Shown here piece by piece: positions 32,068 through 40,203 of a DNA stretch of 64,000 bases; within the stretch, counting starts at the first letter, position 1, and every line of letters starts with the position of its first letter. The position numbers and the translations under genes were made by a program. The DNA comes from JBIQKZ01 sp044464765 (GTDB lineage Bacteria > Pseudomonadota > Gammaproteobacteria > Burkholderiales > Burkholderiaceae_B): positions 58,012-122,011 of the forward strand of contig JBIQKZ010000014.1 of assembly GCA_044464765.1 (NCBI GenBank), read 5' to 3'. Below the pieces are notes generated by a model. The model worked only from the letters and a program-made list of their open reading frames with translations, did not search any database and was not told the origin of the DNA.

Positions 32068-34344
32068 ATGGCGGTGTGTCAAATGCTATACGCCCAGCCT
32101 CAGGCTCAGTTACAGCAACTATTCAACCAACCCGGTGCGCTTCTGGTCGTGCGCCCGCCGGGCAAGTCTCCCAAGCCGGCTCCACGCCAGCCGGGCATTG
32201 CTTCCGACTATCAGCAACCTTACGATGACATTTTCATTGCGGTGCTGGCAGAGGGCCAGGTACTGGCGTTTAACGGGCATGTGGACCTGGGCACCGGCAT
32301 TCGCACCGCGCTTGCCCAGATTGTGGCTGAAGAGCTCTATCTGCCCATGCGCGCCGTGCAAATGGTGCTGGGCCATACCGCCGCCACGCCCAACCAAGGG
32401 CCGACGATCGCCAGCGCCACGATACAGATTTCTTCCGTGCCACTGCGTCAGGCAGCGGCGCAGGCGCGTGAGTATTTTCTGGCCAGGGCCGCCGCACAAT
32501 TGGGCCATCCGGTTGCATCGTTGTTGTTGGACGATGGCGTCATTCGCTCGCCCGACGGCCGCTCACGCACGTATTGGGAACTGCTTGGCAACGAGCACGT
32601 GCGTCTTGAGCATAGCACCGAGGCGCCGCTTAAGCCGGCCGACCGCTACACCTTGGTCGGGCAATCCACGCCGCGAGTCGACATCCCGCTGAAAGCGACC
32701 GGCCAGCTTATGTTCGTGCATGATGTCCGTGTTCCGGGCATGTGGCATGCCCGTGTGGTGCGTCCGCCCTATACAGGCCGTGACAGCGGAGACTTTGTCG
32801 GCAAAAGTTTTGTATCGCTGGACCGCGACTCGGTGGCGCATATCGACGATGATATCCGCATTGTCCAGATCGCCGATTTCGTGGCCGTTGCAGCACGGCG
32901 CGAAGAGCATGCGATCCAGGCGGCGCGCGCGCTGAAGGTTGTGTGGCGTTCACCGCCCGAACTCATTCCCTTGGATGACATCCGTGCGGCATTAAGCTCT
33001 TGTGATTACCAGGAAAGGGTGCTGGTGGACCAAACCCAGGTCGAAGGCGATCCACCAGCTTCCGTACAATTGCAGCGCACGTATTCCTGGCCCTTCCAGA
33101 TGCATGCGTCTGTTGGGCCGTCGTGTTCCGTCGCCCATTACCATCCCGACGGTCGTGTACAAGTGTGGTCAGGCAGCCAGAACCCGCATATGTTGCGGGT
33201 TGAACTTGGCCGCCTGCTTGATCAGGATGAAGGCACGATCGAGGTTATTCGCATGGAAGCTGCGGGTTGCTATGGCCGCAATTGCGCCGACGACGTGGGC
33301 GCCGATGCAGCATTGGTTTCACGCGCCATCGGCGAGCCGGTGCGGGTGCAGCTTACGCGAGAGCAAGAGCATGGCTGGGAACCCAAAGGCGCGGCGCAGC
33401 TAATGGATGTGGAAGGTTCTCTGGATGCCAATGGCGATTTGTTGTCGTACAACTTCCTGACCCGCTACCCATCGAACGATGCGCCGACCCTGGCGCTGTT
33501 GCTTACCGGGGTAACCAACGCCGAGCCCCGCATGCTGGAGATGGGCGATCGCACGGCGGTGCCGCCTTACCTGTATCCCAATATGCGCATCGTATGCCAC
33601 GACATGGCGGCCATCGTGCGCTCCGCCTGGCTGCGCGGGGTGTCAGCCTTGCCGAATTCCTTTGCGCACGACTCTTTTATCGACGAACTGGCGTTTGAAG
33701 CGAGGTGTGATCCGGTGGAGTTTCGCCTTCGCTTCTTGAAGGAGGAGCGCGGTCGCTGGATCATGCAGGCTACGGCGGAACATGCCAATTGGCAACAGGG
33801 CGCGCCAGGGTCGAGGGGCGTGCCGGATGCCCAGGGCCTGTTGCACGGACGTGGGGTTTCCTATGCCCGTTATACCCATAGCCGCTTTCCGGGTTTCGGC
33901 GCGGCGTGGAATGCGTGGGTGGTCGATCTATCAGTGCATCCGGCAAGCGGGCGGGTGCGCGTCAACCGGGTCGTCGTCGGGCAAGACACGGGCATGGTGG
34001 TCAACCCCGATGGGGTTCGTCATCAGGTGCAAGGCAACGTCATCCAGATGCTCAGCCGCTCGTTGAAAGAAGAAGTGGCATTTGACGCTAAAGGGGTCGT
34101 CGACCTGGAGTGGGGGGCGTATCCCATTGCGCAGTTCACCGATATTCCGCCGATTGACGTCGTGTTAGTAGAGCGCCAGGACCAGCCGCCCATGGGCGCG
34201 GGCGAGTCGTCTTCGGTGCCCGGCCCGGCCGCCATCGCCAACGCCTTGTTCGACGCAACGGGTGTTCGGTTTCGCAAGGCGCCATTCACGCCCGAAACGA
34301 TCCTGGCGGGCTTGGCGAGCGAGCCGGCTGACGCGACTGTTTAG
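32068..34344 (+). CDS. Catalytic molybdopterin subunit of a nicotinate-dehydrogenase-like hydroxylase
   Basis: A 758-residue Mo-binding subunit arranged like the N-terminal part of NicB. GHVDLGTGIRT at residues 70-80 and PNQGPTIASATIQIS bind the cofactor. LKATGQLMFVHDVRVPGMWHARVVRPP is the hammerhead domain, and GAGESSSVPGPAAIANA (Glu713) holds the expected catalytic glutamate. No signal peptide or heme motif is present, so it should be cytoplasmic and rely on the divergently encoded 2Fe-2S and cytochrome subunits. A TAA immediately precedes ATG 32068; the ribosome site is weak and ATG 32083 is an alternative. Substrate probably an N-heterocycle, unproven. Confidence 0.85.
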   Translation: MAVCQMLYAQPQAQLQQLFNQPGALLVVRPPGKSPKPAPRQPGIASDYQQPYDDIFIAVLAEGQVLAFNGHVDLGTGIRTALAQIVAEELYLPMRAVQMVLGHTAATPNQGPTIASATIQISSVPLRQAAAQAREYFLARAAAQLGHPVASLLLDDGVIRSPDGRSRTYWELLGNEHVRLEHSTEAPLKPADRYTLVGQSTPRVDIPLKATGQLMFVHDVRVPGMWHARVVRPPYTGRDSGDFVGKSFVSLDRDSVAHIDDDIRIVQIADFVAVAARREEHAIQAARALKVVWRSPPELIPLDDIRAALSSCDYQERVLVDQTQVEGDPPASVQLQRTYSWPFQMHASVGPSCSVAHYHPDGRVQVWSGSQNPHMLRVELGRLLDQDEGTIEVIRMEAAGCYGRNCADDVGADAALVSRAIGEPVRVQLTREQEHGWEPKGAAQLMDVEGSLDANGDLLSYNFLTRYPSNDAPTLALLLTGVTNAEPRMLEMGDRTAVPPYLYPNMRIVCHDMAAIVRSAWLRGVSALPNSFAHDSFIDELAFEARCDPVEFRLRFLKEERGRWIMQATAEHANWQQGAPGSRGVPDAQGLLHGRGVSYARYTHSRFPGFGAAWNAWVVDLSVHPASGRVRVNRVVVGQDTGMVVNPDGVRHQVQGNVIQMLSRSLKEEVAFDAKGVVDLEWGAYPIAQFTDIPPIDVVLVERQDQPPMGAGESSSVPGPAAIANALFDATGVRFRKAPFTPETILAGLASEPADATV

Positions 34345-34472
34345 CGGGTCTGCGTCGTGGGTCTTTAATGCACGCCAGTTCGGCGCGAGCATGGCTTGAC
34401 ACGACTGTTTAGCGCGTTCGCGCTGCGGGGACCGATAGACGCGGCTCCTAGGGTCCTATTAAGACAGTTGCA

Positions 34473-35756
34473 TCAAGGCACCAGCGCCAGTCCCAAGCGT
34501 ACTTGGCCCGGGCTTTTGTGCTGGTAGCCCAGAAGCGTTTCGCCATAGCCCCTGAAATACTGCAGGTGTACATAACCGTTCATATTCAGGAAAGTGCGCT
34601 TAAGCGGCCAGGCGGCTTCCAGTTGCATGGCGTTGCGACCTTTTTTGCCTTGCTGATACAGGCCTGTAAGAACCAACCCATTGTCTTGCGCCCAGCGCAG
34701 CTTCCAATCTACATGGCCGGCATAATCGGCGTAGTCGTCGTTCTGACGCTGGGAGAAATAGCTTTTCACGCGGGGGCTGAATGTTAAGGTGCTGCCGCCA
34801 TCGAAGCGATAGTTGAATTTCGGCTCAAGGAAGAAATCATTGAGCGACCGCGAATCATCCCCGCTTTTGCCGTTCGATTTGTGCTCCACGCCTCCGGCCA
34901 GCCCAATATAAAACGCGTTCTGGGGCTCGGCCCAGATCTTGTCTTTTTGCCAGAACAGGCTGGGGTTGTAGGTTGTATCGATGAACGGTTTGGACTCGCC
35001 CTCCAGATCCCAGAGCGCCGTTTGGGTATAGCCCAGGTACAGGTGGTCAAGGAAGCCTGGGTTTGCACTGTCGTCGGGTGTAAACAGCCGATACTTGAAG
35101 CTGAGCTGGAAGCGCGCATTGGTGCCGTCTTTGGCGCCGATGTCAAAGTAAATTGGTTCATAGGTGGAAATGGAATTGCGAAAGCTGTCGAAGGCCGAAG
35201 GGGCGGTTGCCAACGTTGGCGTGGCTCCCGGTTGAGGGCCTTGCGTTGGCGAGGCGCCGGCTTGGGCAACGACACCGTTGGGAAGCACGGGGTCATGACC
35301 CGAGCCGGGCGTGCCCGCTCCGGCGTCGACAATCGGTGCAATGGCCGGCGTACCCGCCACCAGGCTGTTTTCCAGCGGACTGGTGTCCAGCGCCAGCAAG
35401 GCCGATTCGCCTTCTATGCTGATCGCCTGCAAGCCCTTGACGGCGTTGGGAACGGCTGCCCGCCAGCTTATGGCGGTAAAGTTATTTACCGGCAGCTTGA
35501 TCTGCTGCGCCGGGGTTTCCAGATAAGCCAGGGAACGAATGACATCGCCCTGTTCGTTGCGCCATTGCAGGACCAGGTTGGCGGGGGGCGTCCAGGCCAG
35601 CGCATTTTCAGTGTCATTGAACAGCATACCTTTCACGCGCACGGTGTCGCCCGGGCCTGCCTGCACGGTATCCAGTTGATAGCTTATGCCTGCCTGGGCG
35701 GGGTAGCCCAGGAGCAGCGCGAGACCCACCAGGATGGGGGCTATCAGGCGTTTCAT
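34473..35756 (-). CDS. pldA: Outer membrane phospholipase A1
   Basis: A 427-residue OMPLA. The signal peptide starts MKRLIAPILVGLALLLGYPAQA, then a proline/alanine-rich N-terminal extension of about 170 residues, then the 12-strand barrel. The catalytic motif GVEHKSNGKSG supplies His and Ser, and SRSLNDFF supplies the Asn partner of the OMPLA His-Ser-Asn triad. The last residue is proline rather than the usual aromatic. I chose ATG 35756 for the signal peptide; the frame is open to 35966. OMPLA degrades misplaced outer-leaflet phospholipids. Confidence 0.88.
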   Translation of the reverse strand: MKRLIAPILVGLALLLGYPAQAGISYQLDTVQAGPGDTVRVKGMLFNDTENALAWTPPANLVLQWRNEQGDVIRSLAYLETPAQQIKLPVNNFTAISWRAAVPNAVKGLQAISIEGESALLALDTSPLENSLVAGTPAIAPIVDAGAGTPGSGHDPVLPNGVVAQAGASPTQGPQPGATPTLATAPSAFDSFRNSISTYEPIYFDIGAKDGTNARFQLSFKYRLFTPDDSANPGFLDHLYLGYTQTALWDLEGESKPFIDTTYNPSLFWQKDKIWAEPQNAFYIGLAGGVEHKSNGKSGDDSRSLNDFFLEPKFNYRFDGGSTLTFSPRVKSYFSQRQNDDYADYAGHVDWKLRWAQDNGLVLTGLYQQGKKGRNAMQLEAAWPLKRTFLNMNGYVHLQYFRGYGETLLGYQHKSPGQVRLGLALVP

Positions 35757-35979
35757 GGTATTGCGTAGTTCGCACCTTGAGCGAGCCAACCTGGCAAGAC
35801 CTGCCGAAGAAGGGAGGTGAAACAAAGAGGGGATGAGAGTAGCGGCGGCGGAAAGCGGCGTCATGGGATGGTTCTTCTTGATGGGCCAGGAGGCGCTGGC
35901 TGGATAGTGTTTAAACTTTAGCATCTTGCGTCCACAGCCTGGCAACACCATGTAAGAAATTCGCAAAATTCATGCAAGC

Positions 35980-36001
35980 GCCTGTATCTACAGGCTTTTT
36001 C
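35980..36001 (+). terminator. Small terminator hairpin before the tRNA cluster
   Basis: GCCTGT (35980-35985), loop ATCT, ACAGGC (35990-35995), then six T including the next line. No gene upstream on the plus strand is obvious. A TAAAAT at 36021-36026 could be the -10 of the tRNA promoter. Confidence 0.55.
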
Positions 36002-36054
36002 GCTTTCGCAGACAGCAGGGTAAAATGCCAAGCGATAACACCCTTGGATTTCAG

Positions 36055-36111
36055 GTCTCCGTAGCTCAACCGGATAGAGCACCCGCCTTCTCAGCGGGGG
36101 GTTGCGTGTTC
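36055..36111 (+). pseudogene. Truncated tRNA-Arg(TCT)-like gene
   Basis: The 5' acceptor strand GTCTCCG, D-arm TAGCTCAACCGGATAGAGC and anticodon arm CCCGC-CTTCTCA-GCGGG are present, but the sequence breaks off within the T-arm at GTTC and no 3' acceptor strand follows. The loop would place TCT as anticodon, with C instead of a purine at position 37, a sign of decay. The intact tRNA-Arg(TCT) lies 54 bases downstream. Confidence 0.75.
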
Positions 36112-36164
36112 TTATTTAAGGTCTTTGGAGTTGCATATTACAATTCTCTAGTTTTACGCTCAGG

Positions 36165-36238
<74 letters not shown>

Positions 36239-36253
36239 CATTTTTCTCCTATC

Positions 36254-36279
36254 AAAGCGCTCGTTAAGAGCGCTTTTTT
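36254..36279 (+). terminator. Terminator after tRNA-Arg
   Basis: AAAGCGCTC pairs with GAGCGCTTT around GTTAA, ending in a six-T run. Confidence 0.85.
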
Positions 36280-36299
36280 CTTCGGGTGTCTTTTTGAGT

Positions 36300-36695
36300 T
36301 GTCAACGCCGGTTTAAAACTGACCCACTTTCCGGCTTTTCGGCCGGAGTAAAACTGACCCACCCGGGCCTCCAAATTTTCTTAAGCTTTTGCCTTCACCT
36401 GACCGGCTTTTCGCTTATCTTTAAGCCGGTAACTTTCTCCGGCGATCTGAACAATATGCGCATGGTGCAGCAGGCGATCGAGCATGGCAGCCGTTAAGGT
36501 CTGGTCGTCGGCAAATGCTGAAGACCACTGCCCGAAGGGCAGGTTACTGGTCAGGATAATGCTGCCGCGTTCATAGCGCTTGGCGACCACGTTAAAGAAT
36601 AAATTTGCTTCTTCGCGCCCGAAGGGCAAATAGCCGATCTCATCAATGATCAAGAGCCGCGGTCCGATGATCGCGCGATTAAGATAGTGCTTTAA
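36300..36695 (-). mobile_element. IS21-family remnant (one terminus plus 3' part of istB)
   Basis: The left end begins TGTCAACGCCGG at 36300. TAAAACTGACCCAC occurs twice as a direct repeat (36314-36327 and 36349-36362, period 35), the multiple terminal sites typical of IS21 elements. Inside is the C-terminal part of IstB. The transposase istA, the IstB N-terminus and the opposite terminus are missing, so the element cannot move by itself. It ends abruptly near 36695 in the start of another gene. Confidence 0.8.
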
Positions 36696-36746
36696 CGAGA
36701 GGGCGAGAAAAGCCGAGGCACAGATCACTTTTCGTTTTAGTTTCAT
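36381..36746 (-). pseudogene. Chimeric ORF: signal-peptide start of a lost gene joined to the IstB C-terminus
   Basis: The first 17 codons (MKLKRKVICASAFLALS) look like the start of a Sec signal peptide and follow a good ribosome site, GGAGACTGCT before ATG 36746. From codon ~18 the frame becomes IstB: RAIIGPRLLIIDEIGYLPF (Walker B), FFNVVAKRYERGSIILTSN and RLLHHAHIVQIAGESYRLKDK. The IstB Walker A region is absent. So an IS21-family insertion plus deletion removed most of a secreted-protein gene, perhaps a substrate-binding protein. The upstream promoter matches that of the VOC operon. Confidence 0.75.
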
Positions 36747-36896
36747 AGCAGTCTCCTGGATTGCGTGTCTGTCTGAGTGAGCACGTCATGGTTTGCGTGT
36801 GGCATTTATTAGGACTAGTTAAAGGCTGGTCCGGGCTTCTACGTTCTGCAACTGGCTACCTCAGCAGAGTAGCTATTTGATATAGAAGTCTATTTA

Positions 36897-36912
36897 TTGA
36901 CGAAAGTGTCAA
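36897..36912 (-). promoter_or_regulatory. Twin TetR-type operator/promoter in front of the broken signal-peptide gene
   Basis: On the minus strand TTGACACTTTCGTCAA contains a TTGACA -35 inside an imperfect palindrome. It matches the plus-strand site TTGACACTTATGTCAG at 37862-37877 in 13 of 16 positions, and the following ~18 bases (TAG.CT..TAT.T) are also alike. It points toward ATG 36746. Confidence 0.6.
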
Positions 36913-37018
36913 ATTTAGAGAAAATTTTTTGCGTGGAGCCAAAATGCGGTGGTTAATGCTGGAAAGGACGTCTACTGAAGGGATTTAACTGTCGCTATCA
37001 AAGGTTGTTGGCCGCCTT

Positions 37019-37705
37019 TCATCTTTGTGCGCCGATGACTTCCTTCAATTGGCTAAGATTTTCTTCCAGCTGGCGTAACGATTCCTTTACGCCGACAGCC
37101 TGGTCTTTCTTTACCTCGTTGCGTTCAAGCGCATGCAAGCTAAGGTCAGCCAGGATATCTGCAATTTCATCGGCTGTTTTCAGGCCGTCGGATTTAAACC
37201 ACCATGCGGTCCAGTTGCACATGCCAATGAGTGCAAAGGCCGACACCCTTGCATTGACAAGGCGGAAGCGGCCAGAGTCGATGCCTCGCTGGATGACGTC
37301 GGTGAACTTTTGAAGCAGAATGCGTCGCGCGGATTCGGCGATTTTCCGTTGGTTCTCGGGCAACGAGCCTTCGGCTTGATCCACAACCCTGAACTGCACG
37401 GGATGCAGCAGAATCAGCTTGGCATGCTGGTGCACAAGTTCGCGCAACGCTTCTTCGGGTTCTTTGCCCTTTTCCACGACCTGAGATGCCAGTCGTTCCG
37501 CGACGATGGTAAGCCCCTCGGTCAGGCTAGCCAGGATTTCTTCCTTGTTCTTGAAATAGTAGTAAAGGGCTGAGCGGGAAATTTTCAGCTCTTGAGCAAT
37601 GTCTTGCATCGAGGTGCCTTCGTAGCCGCGCTTGATGAAGAGATTCGATGCAGCTTCAAGAATTGCCTGCGGCACTACGTTTATTTTCGATGACGACCTA
37701 GCCAT
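37019..37705 (-). CDS. TetR-family regulator of the VOC/ligase operon
   Basis: A 228-residue TetR regulator. The N-terminal HTH is AILEAASNLFIKRGYEGTSMQDIAQELKISRSALYYYFKNKEEIL. The C-terminal ligand domain has the DGLKTADEIADILADLSLHAL helix seen in KstR/PaaR-type regulators of CoA-ester catabolism. The ATG at about 37705 follows GGAAACGAAC; the frame is open to a GTG at 37831. It lies between two copies of the same palindromic promoter (36897 and 37862), so it probably represses both. An acyl- or aryl-CoA effector would fit the operon but is inference. Confidence 0.85.
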   Translation of the reverse strand: MARSSSKINVVPQAILEAASNLFIKRGYEGTSMQDIAQELKISRSALYYYFKNKEEILASLTEGLTIVAERLASQVVEKGKEPEEALRELVHQHAKLILLHPVQFRVVDQAEGSLPENQRKIAESARRILLQKFTDVIQRGIDSGRFRLVNARVSAFALIGMCNWTAWWFKSDGLKTADEIADILADLSLHALERNEVKKDQAVGVKESLRQLEENLSQLKEVIGAQR

Positions 37706-37861
37706 GTTCGTTTCCGGCAAGAAAATTATAACTTTAACAGATACGTTGAATTTTCGACAAAAGTTCGTACTTGATGCGATTTGCCGAGTTGTCCTAACTA
37801 TTTGAATTTTCATTAAAAAATTCTCAGTCACAAATAAATAGCCAATATTCTTTCACTAGAG

Positions 37862-37877
37862 TTGACACTTATGTCAG
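37862..37877 (+). promoter_or_regulatory. Promoter and TetR-type operator of the VOC/ligase operon
   Basis: TTGACACTTATGTCAG contains a consensus -35 TTGACA; TATTAT at 37887-37892 or TCTATT at 37885-37890 may be the -10. The inverted repeat TGACA/TGTCA within it is the candidate TetR site, shared with 36897-36912. It is 104 bases before the VOC gene. Confidence 0.6.
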
Positions 37878-37980
37878 TTTTTAGTCTATTATGTAAAAAA
37901 GCGTCGTGTGATGGATGAGGCCAACAGCAAAGTGCCATCAGCGATAGGCCTTTAAAACTCACTAATTTTCAGGAGAACTC

Positions 37981-38871
37981 ATGGATAGCCAAGAAAACTC
38001 CAGCCGGCTTCGACTCCAAGGCGTAGACCACACGGCCAGACCAACATGGAAACTTCGGGAAACAGTCGTGTTCTATCGCGACACCCTTGGCCTGCCGCTG
38101 ATTCACACCATTTCTGCGCGCGGCTGGGGGCCGGCAGGCCACCCGGACTTCCTGCATTTTTTCTTTGACAGCGGCAACGGCAGCACGATTGCGTTCTTCT
38201 ACTACCTGGGAAGCGATGAGCCCGAGGGTATGAAGAATAGGCCCGGTCAGCCGCCCGTGCCTTCCGATCATTTGTTCGACGCCACGCATACCTCGTGGTT
38301 GGTCGACACGAAAGAAGAGCTCGCGGCCTGGAAGCAAAAGCTGGAAAGCCAGGGGGTTGAAGTCACGTCGGAAACCGCTCATGAAGTCATTGAATCTATT
38401 TACTTTCGAGATCCCAACGGCTACTTCATCGAGATTACTCGCAAGCTAAGGCCTGTCGGCTCAATCGATGCGCGCGACGCCGGCCTGACTCTCGAAGCAG
38501 CTATTCAGTACGAGGCCCAGTCCGCCACGCAGGGCTCTACGCTGCAGTCCATCGACTCGGTCTGGAACACCAAGGCCGGCTTGCTTGACGCCAGTCTTGA
38601 TCAGAACGCATCAAGCCGATCCGCGATCCGCATTTACCTGCTCGACGTACCGGAGTTCGCACCCTTGGTCGAAGCGGCCAAGAAGTTGCCGAATTGCGCG
38701 GTCAATAAGGCGAGCGGCGACTACCTGACGATCGACGCGCAAGAGCCCATTGAGTTCCATCGCAAAGAGCTGAAGCTCAAGCCGGCAGTGTGGTATGGCT
38801 TGTTCACGGGCGGCTTGCGCGGACGTATCGAGTCGTTTGGCCGCGATACGGTACGTATTGTTCCTGCCTAG
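37981..38871 (+). CDS. VOC-superfamily protein, possible ring-cleavage dioxygenase or hydrolase
   Basis: A 296-residue protein. Residues ~10-155 form a glyoxalase/bleomycin-resistance (VOC) two-repeat module with a likely metal triad: His17 (GVDHTA), His103 (DATHTSWLV) and Glu151 (GYFIEITRKL). This is the spacing of the 2-His-1-Glu site in type I extradiol dioxygenases. The remaining ~140 residues are unlike a second catechol-dioxygenase module and I do not recognise them. AGGAGA precedes ATG 37981. First gene of the TetR-controlled operon with a hydrolase and an aryl-CoA ligase; it might open a ring, but other VOC chemistry is possible. Confidence 0.7.
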   Translation: MDSQENSSRLRLQGVDHTARPTWKLRETVVFYRDTLGLPLIHTISARGWGPAGHPDFLHFFFDSGNGSTIAFFYYLGSDEPEGMKNRPGQPPVPSDHLFDATHTSWLVDTKEELAAWKQKLESQGVEVTSETAHEVIESIYFRDPNGYFIEITRKLRPVGSIDARDAGLTLEAAIQYEAQSATQGSTLQSIDSVWNTKAGLLDASLDQNASSRSAIRIYLLDVPEFAPLVEAAKKLPNCAVNKASGDYLTIDAQEPIEFHRKELKLKPAVWYGLFTGGLRGRIESFGRDTVRIVPA

Positions 38872-38913
38872 TTCATTAGCAGACTTCACTCAAAGCTAAA
38901 AACGGAATCGACC

Positions 38914-40161
38914 ATGACTGATGCAAAGAAAGGCTCGCGTCCCTCCTTGGGGATAGATTGGTATCCGCAGGCTATCCCGGCTGACGCGCAGGCCACTGTA
39001 TTTCCTTTAAGAACGAGCGATGGGAACGCAGTGCTTGGCACACTGTACACACGAGGCAGGCCGCGCAATGTTGCGTGCCTGATGCATCCGCGCGAGTACT
39101 TTGGCGCCCATTATTTGGTGCCTGCTTTGCTTGAAAGCGGTATGGCGGTTTGGACGCAGGGCGCGCGCTCTGTAGGCAACGATCTGCGGCTGGAGCACGA
39201 GCAGGCGGTCATCGATGCGGCTGCGGGAATCCACTTTCTGCGTGAACGCGATTTTGAAAGAATCGTACTTATCGGAAACTCGGGGGGGTCGGGAGTTTAT
39301 AGCTACTACATTCAGCAGTCGATGCTGGAACCCGAAAAGCGGCTGGCCAAGTCGCCGGTGGGCAAGCCGACCCGGTTTGAAAGCATCGCCATGCCGCCAG
39401 TGGACGGCATGGTGTACCTGGCCCCCCACCCAGGTCAAGGCCATCTGCTTATGGGCTGCATCGACCCTTCGGTAACTGACGAAAACGATGCTCTGTCGGT
39501 CGACCCGCAGCTTGATCCTTTCAACCCTGACAACGGTTATGTGGCCGAGTCTGGCCAGTCGCGCTACGCGCCCGATTTCATCGAGCGTTACCGCAAGGCT
39601 CAGCGTAGCCGTGTGGCGTCTATCGACGCCACAGCCCGCCAACTGATAGAACGCCGGCAAGGAGCGCGGCGCCAGCTAAAGGAAGGAGTGGAAGGTCGTG
39701 CTTTACGCTTGCAGGCCGCGCATACGCCAATCATCACTGTGTGGCGCACCGATGCCGACTTGCGCTGCCTGGATCTTAGTCTCGATCCTTCCGACCGGGC
39801 GCCCGGCTCTATCTGGGGCAACGACCAACTGGTATCCAACTATGGCGCGGTGGGTTTCGGCCGGCTGTGTTCGCCCGAGTCGTGGCTTTCCACCTGGTCG
39901 GGGGTGTCATCACAGGCAGCGCTTGAAAAAACGGCTCCTGCGGTATGCATTCCTACCTTGCTGGTGGAGTACACCGGGGACCAAACGACTTTCCCCCTTC
40001 AGATCCAGGAAATTTTCTCATGGATTGGTGCTGCGGATAAACAGCATGTGCGTGTGCGAGGCGACCACCACGGTAGACCGTTTGCCGGCGATGCACAGTC
40101 GGGGCGTGTTGGCGCCGCGCGGCACATCACCGATTGGCTGGCTGATCGGAGCTTCGTGTAG
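38914..40161 (+). CDS. Alpha/beta hydrolase, substrate unknown
   Basis: A 415-residue alpha/beta-hydrolase-fold protein. The nucleophile elbow is IGNSGGSGVYSYY (Ser123). CLMHPREYFGAHYLVPALLESGMAVWTQGARSVGND precedes it, and a late GDHHGRPF supplies a candidate catalytic histidine. It is longer than typical esterases because of a ~130-residue insert after the elbow. No signal peptide, so cytoplasmic. It lies between the VOC gene and the aryl-CoA ligase in one operon, so it may hydrolyse a ring-cleavage product or a thioester; this is inference. Confidence 0.68.
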   Translation: MTDAKKGSRPSLGIDWYPQAIPADAQATVFPLRTSDGNAVLGTLYTRGRPRNVACLMHPREYFGAHYLVPALLESGMAVWTQGARSVGNDLRLEHEQAVIDAAAGIHFLRERDFERIVLIGNSGGSGVYSYYIQQSMLEPEKRLAKSPVGKPTRFESIAMPPVDGMVYLAPHPGQGHLLMGCIDPSVTDENDALSVDPQLDPFNPDNGYVAESGQSRYAPDFIERYRKAQRSRVASIDATARQLIERRQGARRQLKEGVEGRALRLQAAHTPIITVWRTDADLRCLDLSLDPSDRAPGSIWGNDQLVSNYGAVGFGRLCSPESWLSTWSGVSSQAALEKTAPAVCIPTLLVEYTGDQTTFPLQIQEIFSWIGAADKQHVRVRGDHHGRPFAGDAQSGRVGAARHITDWLADRSFV

Positions 40162-40203
40162 CGGCACAGCCAAGATATAAAAAATAGATTAGGAGACCGA
40201 ACA

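Noticed and set aside
34334..34414. CGACTGTTTAGCG repeated at the Mo subunit stop (34334-34346) and 34402-34414
   Set aside because: Only 13 bp with weakly similar flanks; may be a minor local duplication, too short to interpret.
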